The notes under the pieces: model-generated
Database searches by the model: none
The model's input: only the letters and a program-made list of their open reading frames with translations
What the model was told of the DNA's origin: nothing
Position numbers and translations under genes: made by a program
Shown: piece after piece, positions 1 to 13,110 of the stretch
Layout: each line of letters starts with the position of its first letter
Position numbering within the stretch: position 1 is the stretch's first letter
Assembly: GCF_947623445.1 (NCBI RefSeq)
Contig: NC_135242.1
Coordinates: 16,306,001-16,370,000 of the forward strand
DNA length: 64,000 nt
Direction of reading: 5' to 3'
Source of the DNA: Clavelina lepadiformis
Taxonomy: Eukaryota > Chordata > Ascidiacea > Aplousobranchia > Clavelinidae

Positions 1-820
1 GTCCGACATTGTTTATAAAACATTACCAGGGCCACGTGTATACGCAAGTAGCGATAAATTTAGCAGGTAAAAATCATTACATCAGAGTAATAACGTTACG
101 CTTTTGCTTTTAACCATTGATTTATGCAGTGGACTTCACGCGCTTGGCATGTGTCATTCGGCATATTTTAACAAAGCGAAGATTATAAAGTTTTGAATCG
201 TGTATCGAAACTGCAAACAGAGCAGTTAATAATATTTCGCCGGCACGTATCATTTTGTCATTATAACTAAAGCGCAGGCAAACATTGACAAGAGATAAAT
301 ATAAGCTCAAAGGGTGTGCGCCGACGTTATCAGTAAATTTGATATCGTGACAGACGGGACTCAGACCAATTGCTATATGTTTGTGACAATGAGCAAAGCA
401 CGGCAAAATAACGATAATCTCTAAGCGACCTGTGTAAATGTTACTGTACCAAAAGTATTATGCACGACTTAAAAAATTATTTTTATCTTGGATAAGTGCT
501 CTGCTATTATTAAGCATGACGTTGGGAATTACGTAGACATTTTATAATTGTATGTTTGTTGAACGGCCATTCGGTCAATTTTATTTAGCTGCATCCTGCG
601 AGATGTTTATTGTGATGACTAGATGACATAGATAGCAGCGTAGATCATCCAGCCTGTTAGCATAACGTACGAGCAAGAGCATTTTAAACATCACACCCAC
701 AACGACAAACAGTCTTCGTGGCGTCGCGGCAGTCAACTGTGTGACGTGTTGAAATACGTGCAAATTTGCTTGCGTAATTTTTTACCCACACCCGATCCAA
801 AATATGAGGAACCAACTTAC
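1..820. other. Sequence downstream of FGF exon 1 (intron), no exon recognised
   Basis: This stretch follows the splice donor of the FGF first coding exon on the minus strand. I looked on the minus strand for the second FGF exon, which should carry the conserved block with a V-S/A-I-x-G-V core and an L-Y-x-x-M-N core, and found none. One AG acceptor near 220 (reading minus) is in the right phase and gives a short tail ending in a stop at 122, but the tail has no FGF character. The remaining FGF exons most likely lie left of the window. Confidence 0.5.
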
Positions 821-1400
821 TGTATTTGCCCCGTAGACTCGATTCTTCTCCGCCGACTTTCCCATTTTTCCACACCGCAAGATGAAAGGAATTACCGGCT
901 TTATTGTACAACCTTCGCTGGCGGGGCGTTGTGGAGCTTTCGGGTTGTGTATCGGGCTCTTTGGCAAGTTCAATTAATCTGTTTGGTGATATGCCTTTCT
1001 CTGTCAATCTTTTTTTCGATTTTTTGCCTTTGCCACCTTTACGTTTGCCCTTTCGCCCTTTCTTGTGTTTTCTTCTCCGGCGTTTTGACTTCTTTTTTCC
1101 CTTTCTGCCTCCAGATGCTCGTTTGCTCCTAATCGATGGAATATTGATGCTGTCCAACAGTGACTTTAGCCCGGCGTCTTCCAAAATCAAAGATAATTCA
1201 TCTTCGCTTCCAATGGATTGCAAAAAGGTTGTATTAGCCTTGCTATTTCGAAGCGATAATTTGTTCTGAGTGAAGTCGGAATTTGTAGGGAGAGGGGCAC
1301 AATCGACGTACAGTGATGCGATGGTAAACATAAAAAATACCGTAATCAAAAATGATCTACTTAGTCGTAAAGTCCCAAAATTTGAAAATAGCTGAGGCAT
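821..1400 (-). CDS. Fibroblast growth factor family ligand, first coding exon (partial gene)
   Basis: This is the N-terminal part of a secreted FGF, a ligand for receptor tyrosine kinases. With the ATG at 1400, residues 12-34 form a hydrophobic signal peptide ending near DCAP. A furin-like RSKR lies at 91-94. Residues 95-131 are an extreme Lys/Arg/Gly tract. The FGF core opens at 160-184 with RQRRLY, then SFHLAVWKNGKVGG, matching the first beta strands of FGF4/6- and FGF3/10-type ligands. The exon ends at a GTAAGT donor (820-815) in phase 1, after a position where FGF genes commonly carry their first intron. I chose 1400 because the signal peptide follows it. The frame is open back to an ATG at 1856, directly preceded by a stop, so a 152-residue extension is possible. 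The FGF subfamily cannot be assigned without the later exons. Confidence 0.78.
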
Positions 1401-2542
1401 CACTTTCGATCCGAATCCAGTAACCACGGCGTTCCAGTTGTGGAAAACGCCGTCGCTTTTCCTTACATTACTTGTTGTGTGACAGCTCGTCCTGGTATCT
1501 GCAGTTTTTATTGGTTTATTTATGCAAATAGTGTGCAAATTGTTTGTCACTTGTGAAGACTTGAATATGTTTTCAGCAGTTAAATAACGGAAAATGCTAA
1601 GGTTGTGTACATCGGGAACAAGTTCATGGTACTGCCTGGTCTCTTCAGCATCCGCTCTGCAAAACAGCAACTTGCCCTTTCTCCTGTGACGTGATAAACA
1701 ACAACAGACGTCATTCTCTTCGCCAATGCATTGAAAAGATTGGGCAGTGTGGGCAGGCAAGCACGTACAAGTCGTGTGTGTGCTGCCGGATGGAACATTG
1801 CGTAACCCCTCATTTACTGGTCCAGATGTCATGTTCAATGCGTAGTAAAAATTCATTTATCTTGTTAAAATGTCTCCAGCTTTTAATGCAAAATTGCCCT
1901 TTTCATTTGTAGACTACAGAATGTAGGCCACTACGTTCACTGCTGCCGGTGTCAGCTAAACAATAATCCTCTGGAAGGAACGATGGCAGGAAGTATCCGT
2001 TCTGCCCAACGCTCAGTGAAAAAAGCAACAGATAAGAACGATAATTTCTTTTGAATGTAGATGCAAGGTCACTGGGAATCTTCTTTACAATTTAAACAAC
2101 TAAACAAGTTATATTTTTGAGAATTGCACGTTTTATGCTTCAAATTCCTTCAAGTAATAACAAAGTCATCGATTAATTACATGCTTAGAAAAAAAATTAT
2201 AAAATTTGATAATGAATAATCTAGTTTAATGCATATGCTGTAAAAGTATAAAACGTTTCCAATCAATTAGTTACACACAAAACAGCGGTATACTCCCACT
2301 CCGCTTTGACGGCGTTTTCGCAACTTATTTTAACTCTTTTAACAATTTCAATTTCTTCCAAAAAATCCCGCAAAAAAAGAAAAGGTCTTTGAAAATGTTC
2401 TTACGTACAGAAATCAAACAACATGCTGTTTTCGTTCTGGTTTTGATCTAAACTAAACAGTTATAATATCCCCCATCTTTATAGTCGAATAAAACGGGAA
2501 ATTGACTAGAAAATTGACAAAGGATGTCCCACGACGCTCTAC

Positions 2543-2817
2543 CTGGTCAGGATTGGACTCGCCTGTCTGAGCTCTCGTTGCTCCTCTGTCCACTCGTTTA
2601 ACTCATAGCAAGCCACATTAGAAGTTTCTGCTAATGAAGTTTAAGCCTCTGTCATCGCTAATTTACTCTTACTTGTGGTCGTTGTTGATGCTGAGGGCAA
2701 AGACGATAGATAATCAAGGCTATTTGTAGAATCAAGGGCTCTCTCGCAATTTTTTATCAAAAGTTTACGATAACGCTTTTGCTTAATCACAACAGTTAAA
2801 GGATATTTTTCTTTCAT
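2543..2817 (-). CDS. Possible two-exon coding fragment, unknown protein
   Basis: Two open stretches on the minus strand can be joined by a 45-nt GT-AG intron (2672-2628). Exon a is 2817-2673 (ATG at 2817, phase 1 end, GTAAGA donor) and exon b is 2627-2543 (only one frame is open and it is the one that matches in phase; GTAGAG donor in phase 2). The joined peptide has a basic first half, a Ser/Thr-rich linker and an acidic stretch containing ELNEWTEEQRELRQ. I recognise no domain. It sits just upstream of the FGF first exon on the same strand, but an in-frame stop before 1856 argues against a simple fusion with FGF. It could be a real small gene, a decayed retroelement or chance. Confidence 0.2.
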
Positions 2818-5800
2818 CTCTGCATCTATTCGGAGCCTTTTAAAATTTCACTGAGTCGCGGTTAAAGCAAGGAAACGAATCAGTGAATTACACGACCGTT
2901 CCACAACGTGGATGCCGGTAATGACAGCGTGAGAGTCGGCGGACGTCGTTCGCTGCTGCCTCACATCAAATCAAAACAAAGACAGGGCGTCCAAATCACT
3001 CTGTGCCCACTCTGGCGCAAGACCACTTTATTTACTTAAACTATCGGTTAACTAATATCGTTTTAGTTGATTTGCGACCAGCCGATTATTGGTGAAGCGC
3101 TTGTCTTACTCTTGGTGAACAACACACTATTGACCGATGCCTTGAAAGAAGCCTACACAATTCATCGCCTGACATACGATTTGCCTTAAAATTAACTTAT
3201 CATTTCCTTATTGGTATATAAATTGTTGAGGTGCCGAAGTCAACCTACTTCTGAGAAGTCCATTCAATTTTCTGGCCTTATATACTGCACTCCCGTAGAC
3301 GTAGAACTACGCAACTATTGGGGCGGTGTCATATAACTCAACCTATTATTATATAGTAATTTAGCGAAATATCGAAACGTGAGTTGCGGCCTCTAGCTTC
3401 GTGGCTTCGTAGACTTGTGGAAACCGGCGGATTCACTGTCAGAAAAATCGTACTTAATCAAATGCCTATTGCCCCTACTCTACGTAATTAATAGCTTGCA
3501 ACTTCGCGAAGTAACTGGCAGTTCCCACAAAATACTACCTTGCAACTAAGGAATCAACGTCATGTTTCAAGCACGAGCTGGTCTCTTACGTCTAACCATA
3601 TTTTTACCCACGAAAGTTAACAGTTCGTTTACCCTTGAGCTTGCTGCCGTAACAACGATACATTTCTACAAATGTTACAACTAACAATCGTTACGCAAAG
3701 ACAACAAGCGGAAATTGCCAAACATCAATTCTTTGCGCCGCCAGAAACTCTATGTACTACACAGCAGTAGTCTTTAATAAGCTATTGTATGTTACGAGCG
3801 CTATGAGTAGCGTAATAATATGCCTGTTGAAACTTTTGTAAAAATCTTCTATGCCACTTGTAATTGTGGCATTCATCAGCAAAAAACACATCGAGTACCT
3901 CATTCACACTTGCCTGCCTATACGATTTGATGCTTGTGCAACGTATACTTGTAAAAAATGTAGCATTTTCGAAGATAAAGCGATCCGCAATATCAGCCAG
4001 ACTGTACAGTCTTATAGCATACGGAAAATGTTCATTATGATAAAAATCTAACCTGCTTTTACCTATACCTGAGCGGATAATTAATCACTAAATTCCGTTA
4101 GGGCGAGAACTTTGCACATCAATGCGATAGGTTTACCAAACCGAGATTCGTTGTCCTTTGAGCTTCATTTAACTTTTTCACTTAGCTCCACATACCTTTT
4201 GCCGTCTACAGTTTCACTCGGTTTGTAAATGGTTACATCGCTACATGGCGTGAAGATAGCAGGGCGAGAATGAAGATATTTCGGTTAACTGGCACACAAT
4301 ACCTTGTTCTTATAGGAAAGAAATATTTCCGTCTGGCAAAAGCGCAATCGATGGCAGAGGTATTTCTTTACTAAAGCATTTGACCGTGTCCTCACCATTT
4401 TATACTCCTAGTCTGTAGAGGCCCGGAAAGGCTACAGGAAATGTCATAACTAGTGATATTTACACTTCAAAACGTGTCATGAGTTTATTAGTTCATTTCT
4501 AGAGAAGTAACCCGTTTGGTACAAATTGTTTTTAAAACGTATTCCACGCAGACCTTGGCACGTAATAGTTCTGTGCGTTTGGGCAATCAATGAGCCAACT
4601 TTCCGGAGCGCACCTTTGTTCACACGCTTATTCTCAAGAAATTGGTAATGAAATGCTTCTGATTGCGCAGTTCAGTCATTCAAGATCTCATTTCTTTAAT
4701 TACTTTTTGCTGTTTAAACGAAGAATTTAGCTGCCATGAGGTAGCAATTGGCAATAACCGGTTTTTCCAGACCACAATTCAATCTGTCGGCACGAGTTTT
4801 AAGTGCAATTAAAGCATGCTTATGCCACTTTGTTTATCAATGCTACGCAAACATTCATCTGACATCTCTTGACATGATTTTATTACGAGCTTATACTTCT
4901 GCACCACTGAAAATCTGCAATCCTACTTAGCTCTACACCATCGCCATCAGGTGGTCGAATAATTCATTGTGAAATTATTCTACAATGAACTAAAGTTCTT
5001 CAAGAACATATTCTTGTTGGGTTTTTACAAAGAGAAGTTATCACCGATGAAAGGCGTGATAGAATGGCATATGACATCGTTACGATTTGTAAATAAAATT
5101 CTTAGAAAAGTCTTGCGTTCTTCGGAAAAAATCAACAAACGGAAGTATAAATTAGGCTTTTACAGATTTCACGAATCTTTTTCATCGAACTCTAAAACAA
5201 GAAATTGACAGAAAGGAGAAAATGACCTTAAAGTTATTGACATAACCTATTTTCGATACCACCTATTTCATGAACGATTGGCAGGTAGTTCCGAAGCCGT
5301 GCCCTATGTTAGACAAACACACTTTGGCTTTGTTCACTCAACTTTGTTTGCGGGGGTTTTAATCGTGGAATTCGACAGCCTTTTATGATGTTGGTTGTCG
5401 TACATCATACGTCATTTGTCACAAAAGCAGAAAGTGACGAGTACAGAAAATCCCTTATGTTTTGCATACGCTTTCAAAACGACAACACTACAATTTATAC
5501 AATGCAGATGCGTTTCCTAGTCCTGTATACACACGAGCTCATTAATGCTATTGGATCGTCTATTCTATAGATCATTTTCAAATAATGAGAGCTATGCGAG
5601 GAGTCAATGGTCGACAACAATTCTATCAAAACCTCTGACTTGATCAGAGAGAATTTTATCCGCAGTAAAGTCGTCCATCACTTTGTGGCTCTATTCAATT
5701 TTACCGAACACGGGGATGACTGGCTGAAGTATCGGTTGGCGAGAGATCAAGGCAGGTACCAAATATTCACGTTAAAAGCGTCTGACTGGGTCTTGTGAGA

Positions 5801-6896
5801 AGGTAAAGTAAATAAATGGCTTCGTGAGTTTAATGCTTTACATCGATAAATAACTGACGGTAGACATCATATTGCAACTCGCTCCGGCGCTTTCTTCCCA
5901 AACACACATGCGGTTCTTTTATGTTGGCGCTAAGCCTGATCAGTAAAACTAATCCATCTATTTCAGCCACGCCTTATCTATAGCTTGAAATATTTTCACC
6001 GTATGCACGAAAAAGATTTTGATAAGATTGTGCCTGATGATACATCATTGGAAAGCGCACATTGGTGTCTTGGCACAGTATAAGAAATCGATTATATCTC
6101 CGAAAAACTGAAAGTATTGTGAAACTACACCACACTTGTACCAAGATATTTGTGGGAGTGCAACATGGAATTACGAAAGAAAAGACTAAAAGATATAGCT
6201 TAAGACACTATTCTGACCACCTTGTTTTTCAGCACTTTGCAAAATCCTTTGTAGATTGTACTTTTACAATATTCCACTGAGCTACCTTCTAAGAAATCGC
6301 GAATTCTTAGATATTCATTGTCTTTTGGGATGTGATAATAGGACATTGATGATGTAAAATCCTATAAATCTGCCACCAGTGATTAGAAGGAGTAAACGGA
6401 GAAATTTCATAAAAGCAATACTGTGAGAAACTACGTATGTTATAGCAGCACGTTTCGCCTCGAACAGTTTAGCTTATTGACACAAAATATTTTTGTTATT
6501 TAAATAGTTATATGTAACGCTGCTGTTGCAATTTCATGTTCTTGCAAGACGTAGCAAGAAGAGTTTGAGCAACTTGATACGCTCAACTAATAACATAAGC
6601 ATATCTCTGTGTGTTTACGAGTATTTTTAACATATCACGTAGCGGTGATAATTACGCTTGTGACGGGTTGGCCGTAGCAACCACAAAAAAGCGATGATGA
6701 CACACATTTGAATCACAAAGCATATAGCAGTAGTTATTACGTATATGATTACTGTACATAAAACATAACAATATTTTAGCAGTCCTTCAAAAAGGCACGT
6801 TACGTCAATTAGGCTTAAGCACCTGGCCTCGCTACCAATCTGGATCGTGTGAACAATTAACCAAACGAAAAGTTCATTGTACTTTTCTCTCGTTAG

Positions 6897-6919
6897 TGAC
6901 GTCAGTCCGGAATTCCGGA
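6897..6919. promoter_or_regulatory. CRE palindrome next to a palindromic ETS-like site
   Basis: A perfect cAMP-response-element core TGACGTCA (6897-6904) is followed one base later by the 14-bp perfect palindrome TCCGGAATTCCGGA (6906-6919), which contains two opposed GGAA cores of the ETS type. The motifs are seen directly. Enhancer function for the FGF gene 5.5 kb away is inference. Confidence 0.3.
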
Positions 6920-9894
6920 ATAGCGTGTCCGACCTGACTCAATTTTCACACGCAATTCATCGCAGTACAAGCCAAGCATTGTGAGGCTACATTTTCTCTC
7001 AAACCTATGAGCAAACACAAAAATAAGAAAAATTAGCGTCGAGAGAGCCTACGTCAAAAAACGTCACATTCCTAAAGGCTTCCTTCAAGCAATTATATAC
7101 CTATTTAAAGGTCAGATACCAGATTAAGAGTGGGAACGACAAAACCCCAAAATTATTTTGGACGCAAAACGTCATTCCCTTACGTTATTTTAATAAACGT
7201 CCACAAACAGTTCGTTCATATTAAACCACACAAAATAACTCTTTTAATGCTGCATATAATTAATCTGATATTTTTTTCTGAAACTTGAGCATCTCATCAA
7301 AAAGCGTATTTTTTCGCGCAATATAACATTAAACAGCATATACGTTTAATTTCTGGGATTTTACCGACGTAGCCTATACAGTTTATGCGTCATCCGCCTA
7401 TATAATATTCCTGATTTTGTAAGCGTGCCGATTGACTGAGCTATTGCAATGTGCTATTTTATGACTTGAAAAATATGATAAGACTAAAAGCTATTAGGTA
7501 ATTGATCGTTTTCAGTAGCATTTTATTTCATTCAAAATAGCATCGATTATTTTATCGGGGGAAATAACCTTATATTTTTCAATTAAGCGAAAGGTTATCA
7601 CGAATTAAGTTGGCTGTTAAGCCTTCGATACATTTCTCATGAAAATGGTACCCAAATCCCTATTTTTACTTGGTTATGGGAAAAGATTATCGCTTTAGTT
7701 TACGCCATTGAAAACGTATGCATCAAACAGCAGAATGTGTTTTTTTTTCAATGGCCGACATATGTGCCAATATCTAATCTTGACAGCAAATCTTTTCTTA
7801 CAAATGATTTGTAGCTTAATTTTATTTTCATTGATTACGTATATGTAATATGCCTCATGATATGGTATTGATTCACAGTATGCATGCAGAGAGTTACTGA
7901 TAATAAACCTTGCAAACTCATAAAAAAATGCTCAAATTTTATAAGTGACAGAAAAATAAAAAATAGGCCCATTTAATTTTTTCCACAGGTTGAAATGATC
8001 CCCATATTCCGTTCGATATGTGTTGTTGACCGCTACACATCTGGCAAACTGCATTGTTGGCCTGAAAGAACCAACCTTGTTGACATGCGGTTGGGGATTG
8101 CGAAATATTCTACAAAACTTGCATCGGTGGTTTACTATTGGTTAAGCCCCTTGAGAGATAAATTTAGCAACCATTATTTGGCATCTGGTTATATTTGTCT
8201 TTAAACATTTCCATCTGTACTTATTGCGATAATTGCGCAAGTAACTTACCTTTCTGGTTTTGATACGTTTTCCTATAACTCACATAATCGTCCGCGCCCT
8301 AAAGGAACCACAATGCTCCAAACGATCAAAACGTACGAATCATTTTACGTTTAAGCAATTAACCTAAATCACTACTTGGTACGTGGTTAGTTTCATGCCT
8401 GGCACCACCTTCATCTAAGCTGTTAACCACGCTTAGCAAAACGCGTATCTCTTGTAAGTTTCTCCAATAAGGTGTAGTTACAAAGCGACCACAGGCATAA
8501 AATCTAAGATATATTTTTCGCCTTGATGTGTGAGATTTTAAAGTGGGCGAGGCTTTAATTTGGGAAAATTAAGTGTGGAAGTTCAGCCTTGAAACCCACT
8601 ATCACCTGAACTAATTATAAACTCTGTAATGGGCATTCTTGATGGCTACCTTTAAAAACAGCTTGTAACAAAACGATGACAGGTTATTAGCTTAAACTGC
8701 GACTTAGCCTGTTTATTCCATTTCCCCTTATCTGCCAAAGTAGTCGGACACCTATCATGACTTTGCAGTTACCTATAGTCGCGTTCATTGTATTCCATTT
8801 TCTGTGCTTAGTTTGTATAACTCCCAATGTTTCAGCAAAATCTTTTCTAAGAAATGTAACTTTTTGTTACATATACCAACTAAATCTCGCTTTCGGCCAG
8901 ATAGCTTAGCGGCTTAGACTAGAGCATTATTTCTTGTGTACAGCTCTCTGCGCACTTTGTCATTAATTACATAGTATTTGCTTCTAGCTCATTAAAACCA
9001 TCCCTCAGCGCAAATGTTAAACCTTCTAGTAGCTGTAGACCTAATTCCGCCTATTCAGTTTAAATATCATCTGCTCTAATGTACACACACACCTACACTT
9101 CTCAATATAAAAATCCTTTACAGGCATCGATAAGGTAAATAAAAAGTTATGTGTTATGCAGGTAAAGACCTACGTGCGTACGTAAGCTGGTACCGGAGTC
9201 GTAAAGAAAATCGCATGCATGAAAATCGTGAAACATCGGAGGGATATAGGCCTTGCTTATTTGCGGTGGTTTGCTTTACTATTGATTTTTTATTAGTTTA
9301 CCTTCCTGCCATAAACTATTATTGCATAGGATATCAAGTTATCAAGGATGACTACAAAAGCAGACCGCAGCTGCTTTTGGTTTAAGGAAACTGCTATTCC
9401 TGATTTTGACGTACAGGTGTAAAGCAGTGGTTCCAAACTTTTATGGAGGCGAATCAAAATTTAAACACCAAATGACCATATAGGCTGCCCAGTATCCACC
9501 TTACCAGCACCATGTGTAGAAAATTCGTTACAATATTAAAAGTTGCGTGATGTTCAACCGAAAATTGCATAAAAAATGCAAACCTGCGCTCGTCATACTT
9601 AAACAAGCTCGCAAAAAGGTTTGATTAAGTGAGCCTACAATTCTTTATCCTGTATATACTAATTCAATTTCGCAACATATTTGTATGGTGATAACTAAAT
9701 TGTGTGTTTTGAGCCTTACTTATGTAGTTTTACAACACAATAAAATTTGTTTTTGGATTTTGATTCGTTAACTACTTCTGTTACAAAGGTAATATATAGC
9801 TTTAGTTACAATTGCATATTGCAGTTTGTTATAATTTGTTAGAAGGAGATGGAGATTGTCTGATAAACAAAAAAAGGTGCAATTGATTTATAGT

Positions 9895-11805
9895 TATAGC
9901 AGTGAGAGGTTTAACCAAGTCATCCAACTCGAGTCACAAGTCAAGTCATTTGCCATATAAGAATTCTGTCAATTCTTTTGGAAGAAGTAACTCAAGTCAA
10001 GTCGAGTCATTTCACAAATAAGACTCGAATCAAGTCATAAGCAATGCAAAAACACCTTTCCTGCCAGTAACAAACATTAAAACACCTGTAAATTTACTTC
10101 GTTTTGCGGCCACGAACGCCTTTGGAGACAAACAAACTTCATTTCAAATTTCGTCATTTTACCTAATACTGAAATCTAATCAACAAGGACCGACTCAAGT
10201 CAAGTTAAGCCTTTTTAAGTATTAACTTTGAGTTAAAACAAATCTTTGCAAAAAAGGTTTCGAGTCGTTACGAGTGACGTTGCTATATTTTTGTCGCCTA
10301 CTGCAATAGAACGATACAAGCTCACGACGGCGACCACAAAATAAACTGCTGGCGACCCAAAATTTTATCACTATACCCGCAAGTGTTAAGTACAATACTG
10401 CTGCACGGCACAGAAATATAACGATTTGAAACAGCATGACGGTTTCTTCCAACACCTGTTTCAAAATTTACTCAACTCAGGAAAATACCCCAGAAAGTTA
10501 TTATTAGGCTATAGAAAATTGTGTCGGCAGAAATTGGGGTATTGGCAGGAACATACAAATATCATAAAAGTTAATTTTCAACTAAACGTCACGATGCATG
10601 TAAAATATGCTTTTGCAATCATTTCCAAGTTGGAAATATTTATTAAAATATTGTATATTTGCCTCAGAGTATAATAAAGTATAGTCTATATGGATTTGAC
10701 ATCGCTTACGCACAGCATACACGCGTGTATATTTTGCTTTTGTACGTGTAGTTACCGAGATAAAACAAGGAACGTTTTCAAGAGTCTTCAACATTTTACT
10801 CCAATATCATATTCACGTCTCAAAATAACCCTAAAACTCCCAATAATTACATTTAAAAACATCGGAATTATCGACACATTCTGTAATTTTTGCTGGGTTA
10901 CCTCGTGTGTATAACTTTATTTAGTGAAAGTGTTCCGGTGCATATCGTATATGTGTGTACGCAGTTGCCGGTCACGTTTCACTTTGACGTGTTTTTCTAC
11001 ACCAAATGCTTTTTTGACTGCAAGGCATAGTTTAAATCTTAAAAATATATTTGCAATATTGGTTAGGTAATAATGCGTAGAGTTGAGTTACTTACAGTAT
11101 TTCCAACTTAGTTATTGAAGTGTTGCTATGATTTATAGTTCGCATATTACGTTCATTGTAAAACGTCGCTTGTTATCTTTTTTGGGGTTTAATTAATTAT
11201 TCGCGTTGTTACTAAATTACGTGAAGGTTGACCCCATTTCGTAGGCGTACTCATGTGTTCGATATTTGACTTATCTTTGAAAATGGACTTTGATATTATT
11301 TAGAGATCTACGACATTCTCAGGAAATACCCGAATATGGCATGGTTTAAACTGTACAGTACATATATAGCCTACCACTCCTGCAAAGTATAGTATTTAGG
11401 AATTTGCATAAAGTTTGTAATATAAAATTACGCCTTTTAACCAACTCATATGAATTCGAACGACAACCTTGTTTTTTGTTCCATTTAATTTAACTGATTA
11501 ATTTTTCGTGTAAAGTTTATATGAAATGTGTATACAATGTTTATTTTTAAGCTTTTTTTGAAACCAATTCCTAATATAAAAGGTGCTTCTTTCTAGAAAC
11601 AGATGTCCCGGTAATGCGCATAGTTTCTCTGTAATAATGGACCGATTTTTTATACAAAGGGTCTATAAAAGGAGAGACAGAGTACGCGGGTCAGAAATGT
11701 AGCAAATTTTTGCTACTCAATAAACATTAATGCTCGTGCATTAACCAATGTTGTAATGACTCGAATCGCATTTTTAAATGACTTGACTTGACTCAAATCA
11801 GCACT
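9895..11805. mobile_element. Probable DNA element with GACTTGACTTGAG-type end repeats
   Basis: Many copies of a CAAGTCAAGTC / GACTCGAGTC-like motif cluster at 9912-10030 and 10190-10270 and reappear in reverse orientation at 11755-11800. The two clusters look like subterminal repeats of one element of about 1.9 kb. Possible edges are TATAGCAGTGAG on the left and CAGCACTATAG on the right. No transposase is visible inside; the open frames at 10222-10914 look random. Boundaries and superfamily are uncertain. Confidence 0.35.
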
Positions 11806-13102
11806 ATAGGGAAAGTGACGACCAAAAATATTGTCCTTTCGAAAGAAAACTTACCAATAATACATTACGCACTCAACAGCTTAATTTAAAATACATTTTA
11901 CTTGTCTGACTTAAATTAAAATATCAACCCGGTTAGCCTAAATCTGAGACGACCGAGTGGGACGCCAGCAAACTTTAAGCTATATGAAGTTAATTGGGTG
12001 GACTTTTACTCCAATTAGACTTGGTTTTAACCAAAGAGTGAAAATCGTTTTGTGAACAAGTCTTTTCTAATCATGAATGTACATTATTATGAAGCTACTA
12101 TGATAAGCTCTTCTTATCTTTATGTCGGCCCTGAAAAATGGGTCTAAGCTTATAATGCTTTTTACGAAAACCAATTTCCATACATGACAATATCATGCAA
12201 AACAGTGAGAACAAAATTATGAATCTAGGGAAAAAAACAGAATTTAATCGATGCTTGTTGTTGGAAGTGCCAATTAAGTCGGAATATTATCATCGGAAGA
12301 AGTAAAGCGTTATGTTGAATAAATAAAGTGTCCCATTTTATCGCTTGGAGAACATAAAACTGGAAAATATAAGCAATAAATTCCAGTTTATTTATTTCAA
12401 ACAGCAAAATAAAAAGATCAGAAACAACTGAGTATGAAATTAGTAAACTCAAAAGAAACAAGCTATGGAAATAAACAAATTTTATTGATTTGAACAAAAT
12501 TCTGTCAAACTGGACTAATCCAAACAAGAAAAAAAGGCCGGAATATGCCAAAACAGAGATTAATCCATACATATATGAATATTCTGAACAGGAAACTATT
12601 AGTTTGGATAATTTCAAACAAATAAGTATTGGGCACTGTATATAGTGGGCAATAAGCTTATATACAGAGTTAACGAAACACAAAAACTTAAAAACTTAAA
12701 GATTGATAACATGAAAATAACAAATTGATTGGACTGTAAAATTCCTGTTCTAAATTAAAAATTAGAAATTTCCAAAGAATAAAAGAAAAAACGGAAATCA
12801 TTAATCAGACATTTCCAAACTAAAAACAACCACACAAAAAATATACAAATGTCACTATAGTTTAAACAAATTTGTGTCTTTAATTTGTCATATATATGCT
12901 ATAAGAATAAAACCAAAAACAACGGGAATCCAACGAAATATCGTAAGAATGGCATTTAACCATCATCTAATAGCATCAACAGCGTATGCATTTTAACTTA
13001 TAATTTGATCAATGCATGATCTAATTCTACGTTGTTTATATAATTTCTGCTCATGCTCTTCCGGGTGGTGTCCGAAGTAGGATGCGATATGCATAATTAA
13101 GC
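11806..13102. other. AT-rich stretch with no supported gene
   Basis: Between 12200 and 12900 the plus strand is strongly A-rich, so the minus strand reads as a 152-codon, very hydrophobic open frame (12683-12225). Its composition (Leu, Phe, Ile, Ser, Tyr) follows directly from the base skew and there is no recognisable domain or splice context. I treat it as non-coding. Confidence 0.5.
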
Positions 13103-13110
13103 CTGTACAT

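Larger units (their letters stand above)
1860..9890. other. Long gene-poor interval upstream of the FGF gene
   Basis: About 8 kb without a gene I can recognise on either strand. It is low-complexity AT-rich sequence with scattered short open frames that have no family resemblance. Possible exceptions are listed separately: a two-exon-like minus-strand frame at 2543-2817 and a compact CRE plus palindromic ETS-like site at 6897-6919. At 7995-8204 an open frame follows a good pyrimidine-rich acceptor (ending at 7989), but its product resembles nothing I know. A single hAT-like terminus (CAGTGGTTCCAAAC) begins near 9426 with no visible partner end. Because the interval lies 5' of a developmental ligand gene, it probably contains its cis-regulatory DNA. 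That is inference from position only. Confidence 0.4.

Noticed and set aside
122..406. Minus-strand 94-codon frame as FGF exon 2
   Set aside because: An acceptor inside is in the right phase, but the translated tail has none of the conserved FGF core residues.
684..820. Minus-strand frame continuing past the FGF donor to a stop at 684
   Set aside because: A consensus GTAAGT donor at 820 ends the exon, and the sequence after it loses FGF similarity.
746..1269. Plus-strand frames of 121-128 codons opposite the FGF exon
   Set aside because: They are the reverse-strand shadow of the Lys/Arg-rich coding region (hence Phe/Leu/Pro-rich) and match no family.
12225..12683. 152-codon hydrophobic minus-strand frame, possible membrane protein
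   Set aside because: Composition follows from the A-rich plus strand; no start context, splice signals or recognisable family.
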